This document shows positions 32,139 to 43,539 of a DNA stretch of 64,000 nucleotides, piece by piece. The stretch covers positions 638,501 to 702,500 of the forward strand of contig CAJNDS010002479.1 in NCBI GenBank assembly GCA_905221605.1, written 5' to 3'. Origin of the DNA: Symbiodinium natans. Its lineage: Eukaryota; Sar; Dinophyceae; Suessiales; Symbiodiniaceae. The stretch's first letter is position 1. Every line of letters begins with the position of its first letter. A program made the position numbers and the translations under genes. Under the pieces are notes generated by a model. The model did not search any database. It was not told the origin of the DNA and was given only the letters and a program-made list of their open reading frames with translations.

Positions 32139-33376
32139 CCGGAGGAGCGGAACATCATCCTCCGATGGATCCGCTGGGCCTGCTGCATGGTGACGCCGGA
32201 GAATTCCGAGATCTGGCAGCTCCACCTCCATGCCAGCGCCAACAGCTTCTTTGGGAGCCCACCTTCACCTTTTTTTACTGTTTCTCTCGATATCATGTAA
32301 ACCCTAAACACCAAAACCCAAAACCGAAACCATTCACCATCTTCTCCGGACGCTATAGCCAACACAAAGGCTTTCGCCTCGTGTGCAGGCACGAGCCCGG
32401 AAATCCTGGCAGTGAAACTAAGACGAAGACGCGGTGGCGCGAATCCTGGCATGAGATGGCCTTCTGGATGAGGTTTCTGATGTCACTCGGTTTTGGGTTT
32501 TGGACTTAGGGCTTCTAGGGCAGTTTAGGGTTCCGGCTTAGGGTTTAGGATTAGGGTTTAGGGTTTAGGGTTTAGGGTTTAGGGTTTAGGGTTCCTTCTT
32601 GAGTAATTAGGAAGAATACAAGTTTAATAACCTTATTTAATTTCTTGACTCTTGGAGAAGTGAGGTCATACTTGTCCAACGGCCTATACAAAGCCATCCT
32701 CGTCTATACTCTGCCACTTTGGCTTTGCCGCGGGGGTCTCACCGACTTCGTCCTAAACGCTTTTGCGTTGGTCTACATCGTTGAGATAGATGACGTGAAG
32801 GTGGGGCTCTCTCAAACACAATCACTTTTCTGCTTGTTTTCGTCACTGGGACCTCCACCTCGGCTTGTATTATCATTATCTGGGTGCTGCTTTGGGATAT
32901 GTTTTTAGTTTCCCTTCTTTCCGTACAAGGGAACATATTCACAGATAACTCTCAAAGGGCTTCAAGCACAACTCAGTTATGTTGCAGACCAACACAGGAA
33001 GACAACGAATGGGAAGTAGAAAGGGAGGACGAGTCTGACTCCACGAGCGACCAGAACTCTGAGGCTAACTGCCTGGAGAAATGGCCGGACGAGTACGTGC
33101 CCTGCGCCAAGCATGGTTCGGAAAGTTCTGGTGAAGGGACATGAACCGCCCACCCCCCTCCCCTCCCTAAACCCCTAAACCCCTAAACCCCTAAACCCCT
33201 AAACCCCTAAACCCCTAAACCCTAAACCCTAAACCCTAAACCCTAAACCCTATGTGGACTTGTTTCTTGACAGACATCAAGAGGCAAGAGTTGCTCGCTT
33301 AGCTGAGAAAGGAGGCGGCCGAGCCAGCAGCAAAAAAGTACTCGACTTTCGCGAGAACATGCTCAGAAGAGTTTGA
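32139..33376 (+). CDS. Multi-exon membrane protein, 3' part resolved ambiguously
   Basis: Exons 32139-32296 (after [30 protein letters not shown] then [16 protein letters not shown]), 32359-32472 ([20 protein letters not shown] then WHEMAFWM) and 32665-32803 ([20 protein letters not shown] then [20 protein letters not shown]) join in phase (2, 2, 0) with donors GTAAAC, GTTTCT and GTGGGG. The third exon holds one or two membrane spans. A GT-AG intron 32804-32908 (ending TATGTTTTTAG) keeps phase 0 into [20 protein letters not shown], but an acidic stretch in another frame ([20 protein letters not shown], to TGA at 33144) also looks coding. A last exon, 33274-33376, after TTTCTTGACAG, reads [20 protein letters not shown] then a TGA. 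N-terminal exons upstream are unknown. Confidence 0.6.
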
Positions 33377-33640
33377 TATATGTACATACATATACATACA
33401 TATACATACATATACATACATTTACATACATATACATACATATACATACATATACATACATATACAGACATATACATACATATACATACATATACATACA
33501 TATACATACATATACATACATATACATACATATACATACATATACATACATGCATACATACATATACACATATATGCTCATACACATACACATACATATA
33601 TATATATATATATGTATACATGTACGTATGCATATACATA
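33376..33640. repeat. (TACATACATA)n microsatellite
   Basis: About 260 bases of ATATACATAC units, grading to (TA)n. It produces long Tyr/Ile/His ORFs on both strands that are artefacts. Confidence 0.95.
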
Positions 33641-33767
33641 CCCCCAAATCAATCGGCAGCACTATGCATAGCAGTGTTTATAGAGCATTCAATCACATCA
33701 TTATATATGTATATACATACACTGTGTCTCCGGCACGACTGCACAATTGAAGTATTGCCACCCACAG

Positions 33768-33841
33768 GGCCCTTGCGCTGCAACTGAGGCCTCAGGAACT
33801 TGATGCCCGAGGACAGGCTTTCTTGATGGGACTCGGACCAG
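33768..33841 (+). CDS. Candidate exon
   Basis: Acceptor TTGCCACCCACAG; the frame reads ALALQLRPQELDARGQAFLM then GLGP, donor GTTGAACCC. Function unknown. Confidence 0.47.
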
Positions 33842-34001
33842 GTTGAACCCTCGTGGTTTAGGGTTTAGGGTTTAGGGTTTAGGGTTTAAGAACGGTTTAG
33901 GGTTTAGGCCTACAGGCTCTGAGCCCGAGTTCCTCTGAGGGTCCGAGTTTGATGAGTTTCCGCAGCGTGTGCTGGTCTAGCTGAGTCGGTAAACCCTAAA
34001 T

Positions 34002-34144
34002 CCCTAAAACCCTAAAACCCTAAAACCCTAAAACCCTAAAACCCTAAAACCCTAAAACCCTAAAACCCTAAAACCCTAAAACCCTAAAAAAAACCCTAAA
34101 ACCCTAAAACCCTAAAACCCTAAACCCTAAAACCCTAAAACCCA
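34002..34144 (-). repeat. (CCCTAAAA)n 8-base variant array
   Basis: About 16 units with a fourth A, homogeneous over 140 bases. An analogous CCCCTAAA series lies at 33170-33225 and a mixed one at 36240-36400. Confidence 0.93.
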
Positions 34145-34562
34145 AAAGCATAGAGGGACAACAACACAATGGCCCCGGTCTCTTGGAGTCCTTCTCATCT
34201 GCGTGGAAGGTGTGTTTTGCTTGGGGGTTTAGGGCTTTAGGGTTTAGGGTTTAGGGTTTAGGGTTTAGGGTTTAGGGTTTAGGGTTTAGGGTTTAGGGTT
34301 TAGGGTGACAAGACGCTGACCATCCACCCTAAGCCCGAAACCCGAAACCCAGACCTTCTGAAGCCTTGCCTGCCTCGTGCGGGCGTGAGAGTTGAAACCC
34401 AAGCCCTAAACCCTAAACCCTAGACCCAAAACCCTATACGTAATTATTCCGACCCCGAAAGTAACAGCCTGACAGCTCGCCCTAAACCATAGACCCTAGA
34501 CCCTAAACCCTACACCCCAGACCCTAAACCCTAAACTCAGGGCCTAGGCCGCCCCCCTACAG

Positions 34563-34732
34563 AAGGGGGGGCGGCGCTTAAGCCCTTCGACCTCTATGCC
34601 GAAAGTCGACCCAGCTGGCTTGCTCGCCTCCTGCAGCCGGAGAAGGCCCCCAGGCCAGGGCCCCCCTGCCCTGCCCCCTCCTGCCCCCCCCGGCCTGACC
34701 TCTTATTCTGGTCCCTCCCTACCCCGCCCTGA
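34563..34732 (+). CDS. Candidate exon, Pro-rich 3' part
   Basis: Acceptor CCCCCCTACAG; the frame reads AALKPFDLYAESRPSWLARL then LQPEKAPRPGPPC and stays open to TGA at 34732. The stretch up to about 34660 looks protein-like; the rest may be intron. Confidence 0.45.
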
Positions 34733-35048
34733 TCCCGCCCCCGCCCTGAACTCCCCTCACCTTTCTAACCGTTTCTGTCCTTACCATTTACCGTTCCGTC
34801 GTGCCTTCTCCTGGCTCATATGAAGGTTCATGCTGTACTGCACACCTTCTGCCCCACCGTGTCCTGCGCTCAGCTTATTTTTTCCGCGCCAGGCCCCGGA
34901 CAAAGCTCGACCATGTAAACTTCCCACTTACACGAGGTTAAAAGCGAAAGAGGTATTGAGTTTAGATCTAAACATTTCTAAACCCTAAAAGGACTAAGTA
35001 AGGGTGGCTTTGCCGCCTTAGACGGCGTGGGGTGGGAGAGAATGTTAG

Positions 35049-35145
35049 AGCGGCCCTCCAACATCGGGCCGTGACCGCCCTTCGCATTTCGCGAGGCCTG
35101 CGAGGCTCTGCTGAAAACCGTAACATTTCAGCTTCTACGAAATAG
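35049..35145 (+). CDS. Candidate terminal exon
   Basis: After GAATGTTAG the frame reads AALQHRAVTALRISRGLRGS then AENRNISASTK and TAG. The other frames close. Function unknown. Confidence 0.45.
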
Positions 35146-36082
35146 TACGGCGAAACCCAGCTCGCCCCAAACCATAGACCCTAGACCCTAAACCCTAGAC
35201 CCCAGACCCCAGGCCTGACTGGCTTAGGGCGAAAGCAACGAAGTGAATCCCGGGGACCATGGGGTTTAGGGTTAGGGTTTAGGGCTTAGGGCTTAGGGCT
35301 TAGAGCTTAGGGTTTAGGGTTTAGGGTTTTCGGTTTAGGGATCCTGAATCCCATGACCTGTTTGCCCAGTGGTGCCCTTTTGCCCTTTTTTGGGGTCTGG
35401 GTTCCTGTATCAAGCAACCAACCCTAAAAAGGGTACCCTTATAAAAACAGGGTTACTGGGCTACCAAGATGAGCTAAGCCGTTAGCCCTTAACCCCAAGT
35501 GAATCCTAACCCTAATCGTACCTGTCGGTCTTCATGGGCGTTGTAGGCTTTGGGCTTCATGGGGTTTCAAGGCCACACCCCTAAGCCCCAAAGCGCCAAG
35601 CCCAAACCCTAACACCCTAAACCTCAGCCTGTCCTGAGTCGAATTTATCGGCGGGCGTCAAAGGCTAGGCTAGGACGCCCAGTACTTACTACGCTCATTC
35701 CCTCTTGGGGAGGGCTCATACCTTTTTGGAGTTGAGGGTTTAGGGCAGGTTCCCCTTAGAAAACCCCTTTAAGCAGAAGAAAGTGCGCCCTTTTTCATCG
35801 TAGGTCACTGGCCACCTAGAAGGTTTAGGCTTTCGGGTTTAGGTCCCTGGATCCATGACCCTACTGTTGCTTTCATACTGGTTGGCTTGCTGGTATAGAA
35901 TAGTCTTTCGGGTTTTAGGGTTTAGGGTTTAGGGACATAGGTTGTGTATAGAACCCCTGAAGGGTTCTACTTGAAGGTTCATGGGTATTTAGAAGTGGGG
36001 CAAGTACCTTAATTAAGGTTATAGTATACGCTGCCTTACTTCTAGCCCTAGTTGTGATGAACCTTCAAGTATGGGGAGATAG

Positions 36083-36185
36083 GGTGCCTACGCCCCAGTC
36101 CTTCGTTGCGAACAATCGAGTTGCTTTTCTGGATTCCTTCGCGACATCTTTGCTTCCGCGTGGCTTCTGCAGAGCGCGCGCTGAA
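36083..36185 (+). CDS. Candidate exon after a family B element
   Basis: A family B right arm (ATGAACCTTCAAG) and GGGAGATAG precede the frame VPTPQSFVANNRVAFLDSFA then TSLLPRGFCRARAE, after which AACCC repeats begin. Confidence 0.48.
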
Positions 36186-37770
36186 CCCTACAACCCAAAA
36201 CCCCAAGCCCCAACCCTAAACCCGAAGCCCAGACCCCAAATTCTAAACCCCTAAACCCCTAAACCCCCAAACCCCTAAACCCCTAAAACCCCAAACCCCT
36301 GAACCCCTAAACCCCCAAACCCCTAAACCCCCTAAGCCCCTAAACCCCCAAACCCCTAAACCCCCTAAACCCCCAAACCCCAAAACACCCTAAACCCCTA
36401 AACCACACCCCAAAAAGCCACCAGCTGCGGCTGCGACTTCGCATGTTGTCCTGCGAATGCGGAGCTTTTAGGGTGTAGGGTTTAGGGTTTAGCGTTTAAG
36501 GTTTAGGGTTTAGGGTTTAGGGTGACTTGAAGGTGTAGGGGTTGGCGGCAGCTGGAATCTGGATTTTTTTTGCGTCCATGCACCTGAGTCGAGGGCTGGG
36601 ACAGGGATCAAAGGGAGGGGTCAGGGTTTAGGGTTGAGGGTTCAGGTTTCAGGGTTTAGGGTTTAGGTTCGGACAGGCTTCAGAGGTCCGTGTTAAAAAA
36701 GGGTTTAGGTTCTTATTAAAGGGTTTAGGTTTTCAAAATGGGCTCATTACATGGATTTAAGGTTCAAAGGGTGTAGGGTGTAGGGTTATTGTGGATTTTA
36801 GGGCTGTTCTGGATTTACGGATCAAAAGGGTGTAGGGTCAAGGGCTATTACGGACTTACGGCATTAAGGGTTCGCAGGTTTAGGTAAACTCTAAACCCTA
36901 ACCCCGACCCTAAACCCTAACAGCTGAGCAATGACTGGTGACTGGTGAAGAAGTAGCCAAACTTGGCCAAGGAGTCTAGACACTAAACCCTCCGCCCCAA
37001 GCCCTAAACCCTAAACCTGACTCTTGCCCTCAATATGGTTTCTTGGCCTTCCCGCCAAATGCTATCTGACTAATTTACTCACTCTCAAAACCGTTCTTTA
37101 CCCTACAAGATGGCCATTGCAAATTGACCGATCTCCCCGCGCATCCCCCGCAGATTAGTTGATTCCGTGCGCCCTTCCCTCCCAAACAAGCGATGATTCT
37201 GTTGACCGAATACCCGCCATAAAGAGTATTACTGCTGCCCCCCCAAAACCCTAATCCCTAAACCCTAAACCCTAAACCCCCAAGCCCCTAAACCCCCCCT
37301 AAACCACTAAGAGTGCAAAGTGATGCCGGCGGGGCAACTCCCGGACTCTACATTAGATCCTGGCCCAACCGATTTTGAGGGTTTTTTTTGCGGGGTTTAG
37401 GCTTTAGGGGTCGGGATGTTTCCCCTTGTACTAGCAGTCCTCAATAGGAATTATAGTACTCCCTATTGGAATCCCTATTAAGGCAACATCCCAAGTTTTA
37501 GGGTTTAGGGTGTTTTTTGGGTTTAGAGGGTGTTCACAAACTGCGGAGGCCGCTCGATTTGGGACGTAGGATCACGCCTGGAGGGTGACGCCTTTGTGAA
37601 CTGCAACGGGTGAAAAGGCCTCTTTTTGTTCTGAACTCTAAAACCGTAGGGTTTAGGGTTTTGGGTTCAGGGTGCAGGGTTTAGGGTTTAGGGTTTAGGG
37701 TTTGTTCCTTCGGTGCAGAGGGACGAATTAGGCCCAGGCTTTACTGTAACCATTTTGGGGGCAGGGATAG

Positions 37771-37878
37771 CATCTTAGACGCCAAGAAATGGCAGGAAGC
37801 CTCCGTGGGCCTGCGTTGGTGCGTGGTTCGTTGGCTCCGTTTTACAATAGGAACAAACCCCCTGAGGACCCTAATGTA
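37771..37878 (+). CDS. Candidate exon before a family B element
   Basis: Acceptor GCAGGGATAG; the frame reads ILDAKKWQEASVGLRWCVVR then WLRFTIGTNPLRTL, ending at TAG shortly before CTTGAAGGTTCATGGG. A second frame (from ATG at 37789) is also open. Confidence 0.45.
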
Positions 37879-38298
37879 GCGACGTGCCCGCTTGAAGGTT
37901 CATGGGCAGAGATAAGTACGGGCTATAAACGTAGGTTTAACATACAGTTATGTCAACTGGAAATTCCAATAGAATCATAACAAGTATAGGTGCCTTGGGC
38001 CTAAACCCTGAACCCTAAATCCTAAACCCTAAACCCTAAACCGCTTGACAGGGAGTACCAGGTCCCTCCGGATGCTGACGAGCCGGGAACTCGGTTGGGA
38101 CGTCGAAAGGGGGGGGCAGATCCCCTGCAAGGTTTTCTGGGGTATCTGTGCAGGGTTTAGGTGTTAGGTTTTAGGGTTTCGGGTTTAGGGTAAGCCTGTG
38201 CTTGGGCCGAGTCTGGCACACAGGAGTCCGGATGCAAAAAGAGTTCTGGGTTAGGAGTTTAGGGTTCAGGGTAAAGATCCCAACGCTCCCGGCTGTAG

Positions 38299-38394
38299 AA
38301 ACCCCGTCTCGAAGCGTTTGAGTACCCAAGCCTGGAGCATGGCCTCAGCTCAAGGATGACACGGACAAAGCCAGAAGGGCGGCAAAAGATGATA
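38299..38394 (+). CDS. Candidate exon, 32 codons
   Basis: Acceptor CCGGCTGTAG; the frame reads KPRLEAFEYPSLEHGLSSRM then TRTKPEGRQKMI and can end at a GC donor (GCTAAACC) in phase 0. Confidence 0.47.
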
Positions 38395-38620
38395 GCTAAA
38401 CCCTAGACCCTAGACCCTAAACCCTAAACCCTAAACCCTAAGCCCTAAGCCCTAAGCCCTAAACCCTAAATCCTGTTTTGTGGGTTCTTCGGGGCGCCGC
38501 AGGTTTTGGCCTGCTTTGCGTTCATCTCGCTTGTTCCTGAGTGTTGAGGGCTTAGAGCCCTTAAACCCCAAACCTTCAACATTCTACACACTCTAAACCC
38601 CAAATCTCTGCGAAGATCAG

Positions 38621-38727
38621 AGGCTGATTTCTCCGGCCACAACCTTTTTGCAGGCACCCGCATGCCAGTTTCACGTTTTCTTGAGTCTTGGGTTGTGGGG
38701 CTCAAACAAAGGGATTTTGGGTGCCAG
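38621..38727 (+). CDS. Candidate exon, 35 codons
   Basis: Acceptor GCGAAGATCAG, donor GTAGACTGG. One frame reads ADFSGHNLFAGTRMPVSRFL then ESWVVGLKQRDFGCQ. A second forward frame is also fully open, so the phase is uncertain. Confidence 0.47.
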
Positions 38728-38983
38728 GTAGACTGGGATAGTTTCCATTTTCCTCTCATTGGATTTCACACTGCTTTGGAATATGTTTCAGGGGCTTTAA
38801 GTGGCGGTCCCACGCCCTGAAGTTGTAATTGCAACGATTCCTGCAAAACAAAACCCTGCCACAAGCCCAACCCCCATATCCCCCCCGCCCTCTATACCCT
38901 GAAGATCTGAAAACACCCTAAGCCCCTTTGGCCCTACCCTAAACACCCCAAACCCTGAACCCTAAACCCCGTTCACCCCTCCA

Positions 38984-39132
38984 CTTGAAGGTTCATGGTA
39001 CTTATTAACCAATCAGAACTGTACTTATCACCCAAAGGATGACCACATTAGGGCACTTAAGGTGCTTATTTAGTGAGTTATAAGTACAGTTCTAATTGGT
39101 TAATAAGTCAATAAGTACCCTGAACCTCTAAG
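38984..39132. mobile_element. Family B TIR element, long-armed
   Basis: CTTGAAGGTTCATGGTACTTATTAACCAAT-type left arm mirrored by ATTGGTTAATAAG..GTACCCTGAACCTCTAAG. It shares inner arms with 14613-14765, so these two form a subfamily. Confidence 0.75.
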
Positions 39133-39827
39133 CATAGCTCCTTCGGAAGCCCCGGCCCAGGGCTGGCCGTCCAGCAAGTCCTTCCCGCGCAGGCAGGAGT
39201 CGTTCAAACCTTATTGCAGATTGCTTGAAGGCTCATGGGTAGCTAGAAGTAGGGTAAGCAAGTACCTAAACGAAGGTGAAGGCTAAGGGTACTTGTAAAG
39301 CTACTTAGAGAGTAGCGAATCGGACTTACAAGGTTCGTATTGCTGAAGGATGTGTCCCCGTTCGGAAGGGTATATATATATATATGTATATATGTATATA
39401 TGTATAGGTCACTCCAGCTCTCTAAGATCGGGATTCCAGGATAAAACACGTGCTCAGTTTAGTTAGGAGCGTCGAGCCGGGATTCCGAAAGAGGGAGCTA
39501 CTGTGAACGGCAGTAGACTCTAATTGCGGGCTTCGTTTCCCTATCTTAGGAGTACAGCCGACAGTCATGGTGCGATACACTCGTGCGGTCGCTTTGGGAT
39601 TGCAAGCTTGGGGTGTTCTGGTACCAAAAAACCCTCAACCCTCAACCTCCAAGCTCAACCCAGAATCACTCCAACCCTTACACCATCTTGAGCCCCACAC
39701 CTCGCTCCCATCCGTCGGGGTTTAGGATTTAGGGTTTAGGGCCGTTTAGGGTTTAGGATTTAGGGTTTAGGGCTAGGGCTGACTAAAAAGCCCGCACTGG
39801 AGTGAACAAACACGTTGCCGCTTGCAG

Positions 39828-40565
39828 AACAATTGTCCAAGACGTGCATCGGAGTGGTTAATAAGCCCCGGCTGATGTACGTCTTGAGAACCATTTTATG
39901 CAAGCAACCCAGGCCTCTACCTTGGACCCCTTTAAGGTTGTACCGTTGGGTTTGGGGGTGCTTTATGGTTAAGGGTTCGGGGTGTTACGCGTTTAGGTTT
40001 AGAGGAAGCTGTCAACAGCTTCGTCGCCGAATCTGCCGCGCCGTCTTGGCATGTAGGAAAGCACCGTGCTGGCACCTGTACAGGAAGGGGCCGTTTAGGC
40101 TGGTTTCGAGTTTAAGTAGGAGGAGGCAAGATATAAGTAGAGTTATAAGGGCCCCAAATTGTGTTCTTAGCACCCTGAATTCGCTTTCTAAGTCCCTGAG
40201 CTAGACTCAGTATTTGGGATGTTCTCCCTTAGAACTAACAGTCCTTAATATTCCTTAATTGGGATTATAGTACCTCATACCATAATCCCTATTAAGGACT
40301 GTGAGTATAAGGGCAAACATCCCAACTTAGTATAGTTAAGGGGGCCAATCCTTTTATTCAGGCGCCACAGACTCTCAAACCCCAAACGTCCCTGAACAAG
40401 AAACAGGAGTAGGTTTGAGGATAATTTTATACTTGTCTTCATGCTTAATCCTGTGTTATCCTTGCGAGGCCATCAAAGTTTATTTTTTCGCAGGGCCCCC
40501 AAACCTACCTCAGTAATTCCGAGACCTGAAATGCGGTCGTGCAGCTTTCGGCTACAGCCTCTCAC
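39828..40565 (+). CDS. Four phase-consistent exons, basic protein of unknown family
   Basis: Exons 39828-39949 (LSKTCIGVVNKPRLMYVLRT..), 40019-40129 (LRRRICRAVLACRKAPCWHL..), 40362-40408 (APQTLKPQTSLNKKQ) and 40494-40565 (APKPTSVIPRPEMRSCSFRL). Joins: GTTTGG..AACAG in phase 0; GATATAAG..ATTCAG (GA donor) in phase 0; GTAGG..TTTTTTCGCAG in phase 2. Four open exons agreeing in frame through three introns is good support. The protein is rich in Arg, Lys and Cys. No domain is recognised. Confidence 0.6.
40130..40361 (+). mobile_element. Nested introner: family C inside family E
   Basis: Family E sequence (GATATAAGTAGAGTTATAAGGGCCC and TTAGTATAGTTAAGGGGGCC) is split by a complete family C palindrome at 40214-40325. 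CTCAGTAT before it and CTTAGTAT after it look like an 8-base target duplication with one change. The whole acts as one GA-AG intron between phase-0 exons. Confidence 0.7.
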
Positions 40566-40726
40566 GTAGGAAGTGCCACCTCGCAGGCCAACTGAACCCT
40601 CACTGAACCCCTGGCATATAGGCCTCAGTGGTTTTGGTAGGCAGTCTAGGGCGTGCAGAATTCCTCAAAGGGCTAGGCAAGGGATATAAGGTACCTAATT
40701 TCCCCATTTCCTGAAGAAGTGACTAG

Positions 40727-40919
40727 TGGTATCTGTCGGTATCCCAAAAGCACCGCTTAGAAAAGCACTCAGCATACTTGCTCACAATGCCACAACCATA
40801 AGACCCTTTAGGCGTTTGCAGTCAGACCTTCTCGCTTCTCAACGTAAGAGCTCGGCAATATCTCTGGCCGCGGCGCGCCTGCCGGCATGTCAGATGTCGA
40901 GGCATACCTTCTTTTGGGC
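40727..40919 (+). CDS. Candidate exon, 64 codons
   Basis: After AAGTGACTAG the frame reads VSVGIPKAPLRKALSILAHN then LQSDLLASQRKSSAISLAAA and runs to TTTAGGG repeats. An internal GTAAGAGC could shorten it. Function unknown. Confidence 0.47.
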
Positions 40920-42212
40920 TAGGGTTTAGGGTTTAGGGCACAAGGTACTATAAAACTTCTGAAAAGAACTCCTAACAACATCGTGACATGGTTTCTGTAG
41001 TTGCGGCGCGCTAGCCTCGAGAGGTGTCGCTGTTCAGGGTTCTAAGCCCCAAACCCTGATGCAAACAGGGTTTAGGCCCAGTGTTGCTCTTGATGCTTGA
41101 GTCTTTGTTTCGCTTAACCCGGCAGAGCTCGCGGGGTTGGAAGGTTCCCTTCTCTTCATTCCTAGGGGATGTAGTGGACGGGTTTGGTGTTTGTAGGGTT
41201 TAGCGTGATATGATGTTTGGTAGGTTGTCTGCTTGATACTGTTGGCGGGTGGACTCAGTGTCCTGTATCCGCCCTTCTTCTGCTACACTACTGCGCTTAA
41301 GAAAATACGAATGCAAAGACAACAACGAAACTCCGAATTACCCTCCCCCCCAAAATAAAGAAACTACGTGAAGAACAAAAACCCTAAACCCCAAACCCTA
41401 AGCCCCAAACCCTAAGCCCCAAACCCGAAACCCGAAACCCTAAACCCTAATCAACGCCATCAGGATGAGTTTGAGCGGCCGGGCTGCGCCGACCTCAAGA
41501 TGCCGAGATAGGGTTTTAGTGTTTAGCATTTGGGGTTTAGGGTTTGGGGTTTAGGGTTTAGCAACAAGGCATTCGGGTTGAAGGTTTTTAGTAGTCAGGG
41601 TATAGAGTTTAGGGTGTGAGTGTCGTATCGAGGCCCAAGGAAGGGCATTGCCATGCTCTCAGTGCTCAACGCGTTGTTGTTTGTCAACCTCAGCCAAAAG
41701 CTAGTGGAACAGAAGCCTCCTTGTTGATCCTGACCCAAATCCAAGCGGTTTGTGTGTAGCTGGGGTTTAGAGGGTTTAGGGTTTTGGGCTAGAGTTCCCC
41801 TCCCGGACCTGGTCCAGGTTACACCAAACCCAAACTGTGACCTTCGAAGGGCTCAGGGCTAGGCTCCTGAAACGTGGAAGGTTTAGGGTTTAGGGTTCAT
41901 GGGTGGGTTTTGCTAGGGCTGCTAGGGTTCAGGGTAGAGGATTTAGGGTTACAAGTGCCGTAATATAAGGGTTTCGGGATCAAGATTCAAGGCATAGCTT
42001 GCCCGGTGTTGCTTGGAGGCTCATCCAGCAGGGTCATTTACAACTAGGGTCTTAAGCACCTCAATTGTTTAAATTCTCAGAATATGGCTTTCCTTACGTA
42101 TTTCCCGAGATATAGCTACCTCTGAACCGTCAAGTACCGTTGCTTCCTTCAGGACATCTTAGTAGGGAGTTAGGGAAAACAAGGGTTTAGGGTTGAGGGT
42201 ACCATGTTACAG

Positions 42213-42294
42213 AACGCAGTTGAAGGTCAGAGAAACACAAGCAGACCTCCTAGAACGAAGAGTTTCCCAAGTTCAATCGGCCCATAGCTCTCTA
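42213..42294 (+). CDS. Candidate exon, coiled-coil-like
   Basis: Acceptor ACCATGTTACAG; the frame reads TQLKVRETQADLLERRVSQV then QSAHSSL with heptad-like leucine and valine spacing. Donor uncertain (GC in AAGCCCC). Confidence 0.47.
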
Positions 42295-42564
42295 AGCCCC
42301 CCAAGACTCCTACCACATGCACCACTAAAACCTAAACCCTAAACCCTTATGCTAAACCCTGCCCCCTACCCCCTAGCCCCGTCAGCCCCAAGGCAAGGAG
42401 GACGAAGTGCCCAGCACCGCTTTCCTTCATCACTCAGCGATTCGGCTTGGTGAGATATCGGTGCTTGGAGGCTATAGGGCTTAGGTTAGGGTTGGGTCTT
42501 GGGGGTTTAGGGTTTGGGATTTAGGGTTTAGGGTTTAGGATTTAGGGTTTAGGGTTTAGGGATA

Positions 42565-42674
42565 CTTGAAAGTTCATGGGTAGTTGTAAGGAGGGTTATC
42601 AGTCAGGAAACCTACATTACAGCCTTTGTTCATGTTCTTACAACGCTACTTACAGCTACCCATGAACCTTCAAG
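42565..42674. mobile_element. Family B TIR element, clean copy
   Basis: CTTGAAAGTTCATGGGTAGT at the left and AGCTACCCATGAACCTTCAAG at the right. Interior GTTATCAGTCAGGAAACCTACATTA is shared with the copies at 7992 and 58547. Confidence 0.85.
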
Positions 42675-42863
42675 TGCAGGCCTCCCATATCTTAGGGTAG
42701 TTACATGGTCACTTCGTATGAGCCCTGAATTGGGGGAACCCTTATATCGCGCCTGCCACACCCAAGGGCCCTCCCTCGCACCATAAGCACTACCCGCCGG
42801 TGTCCTCGAACCCTGAAGACCCCTAGGAATTTAAATCCCAAAACAAGGTTGTCTGCAAAGGGT

Positions 42864-42988
42864 AGTTTCATGGGCCCTGAATGCTTTCAGGGTTCTGATG
42901 TATGGGCCCTTAGTTTATGTATGGTACATGAGGGGTATGCAAGGGGGTCCCCTTTGAAGGGCCCATGTTAAGGGACCATGTAACTACC
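42864..42988. mobile_element. Family H TIR element, clean copy
   Basis: GGGTAGTTTCATGGGCCCTGA at the left mirrors GGGACCATGTAACTACCC at the right, with TATGGGCCCTTAG / AAGGGCCCATGTTA inner arms. The telomere-repeat insertion of the 11978 copy is absent. Confidence 0.8.
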
Positions 42989-43030
42989 CTAACATCCTCC
43001 CCTTTCATGTCACCATTCCTCCGTTCAAAG

Positions 43031-43146
43031 GTGATACCCACCTTACATCTACGACCAACAGCATAGCCTCAAAGAAGCGGGCTACTCTTAGTCTTGGGTA
43101 AAGCCCTATAAACGCTACACCCTACAACTCCTCCCAAGAAAGTCCG

Positions 43147-43187
<41 letters not shown>

Positions 43188-43340
43188 ACCCCCCCCCCCC
43201 CCCCCCCCCCTCCCCGCCCCAGTGCCTCGAAAGGGATGCACTTGTTTTTCAACCGCACCAATGCCAGAACCCCGTGGACGCACGGTTCTTCCCCGTGGAC
43301 GTACGGTTCTTCTAGGCGGGCGGCAAAAAACAGACCACAG
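43031..43340 (+). CDS. Two phase-consistent exons around a poly-C intron
   Basis: Exon 43031-43097 (DTHLTSTTNSIASKKRATLS, donor GTAAAGC, phase 2) and exon 43223-43340 (after CGCCCCAG; ASKGMHLFFNRTNARTPWTH, then a repeated PWTxGSS pair, ending at a GC donor in phase 0). The intron is mainly a ~65-base poly-C run. The repeat in exon 2 comes from a 21-base direct duplication (GTGGACGCACGGTTCTTC type). Function unknown. Confidence 0.5.
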
Positions 43341-43458
43341 GCCCCAAGCCCTAAACCCTAAATAAACCCTGCAAGCCCTACAAGCCCTACAAGCCCTAGA
43401 CCCTAAACCCTAGCCCTAAACCCTAAACCCTACAAGCCCTCAACCCAAAGCTCCAAAG

Positions 43459-43539
43459 CTGAGGATCGAGACTTCTCCTCTGAGCCGGAAGATGTGCCAA
43501 GCGAGTGCGGCAGCCGCGAGACCAAGTGGGAGATGTTGG
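43459..43539 (+). CDS. Candidate exon, acidic
   Basis: After CTCCAAAG one frame reads EDRDFSSEPEDVPSECGSRE then TKWEML, donor G|GTTTAGGG. The phase-0 frame is also open, so the join to the 43340 exon does not settle the frame. Confidence 0.47.

Noticed and set aside
33277-33787. Long Tyr/Ile/His/Thr ORFs
   Set aside because: Direct translation of the CATATA microsatellite.
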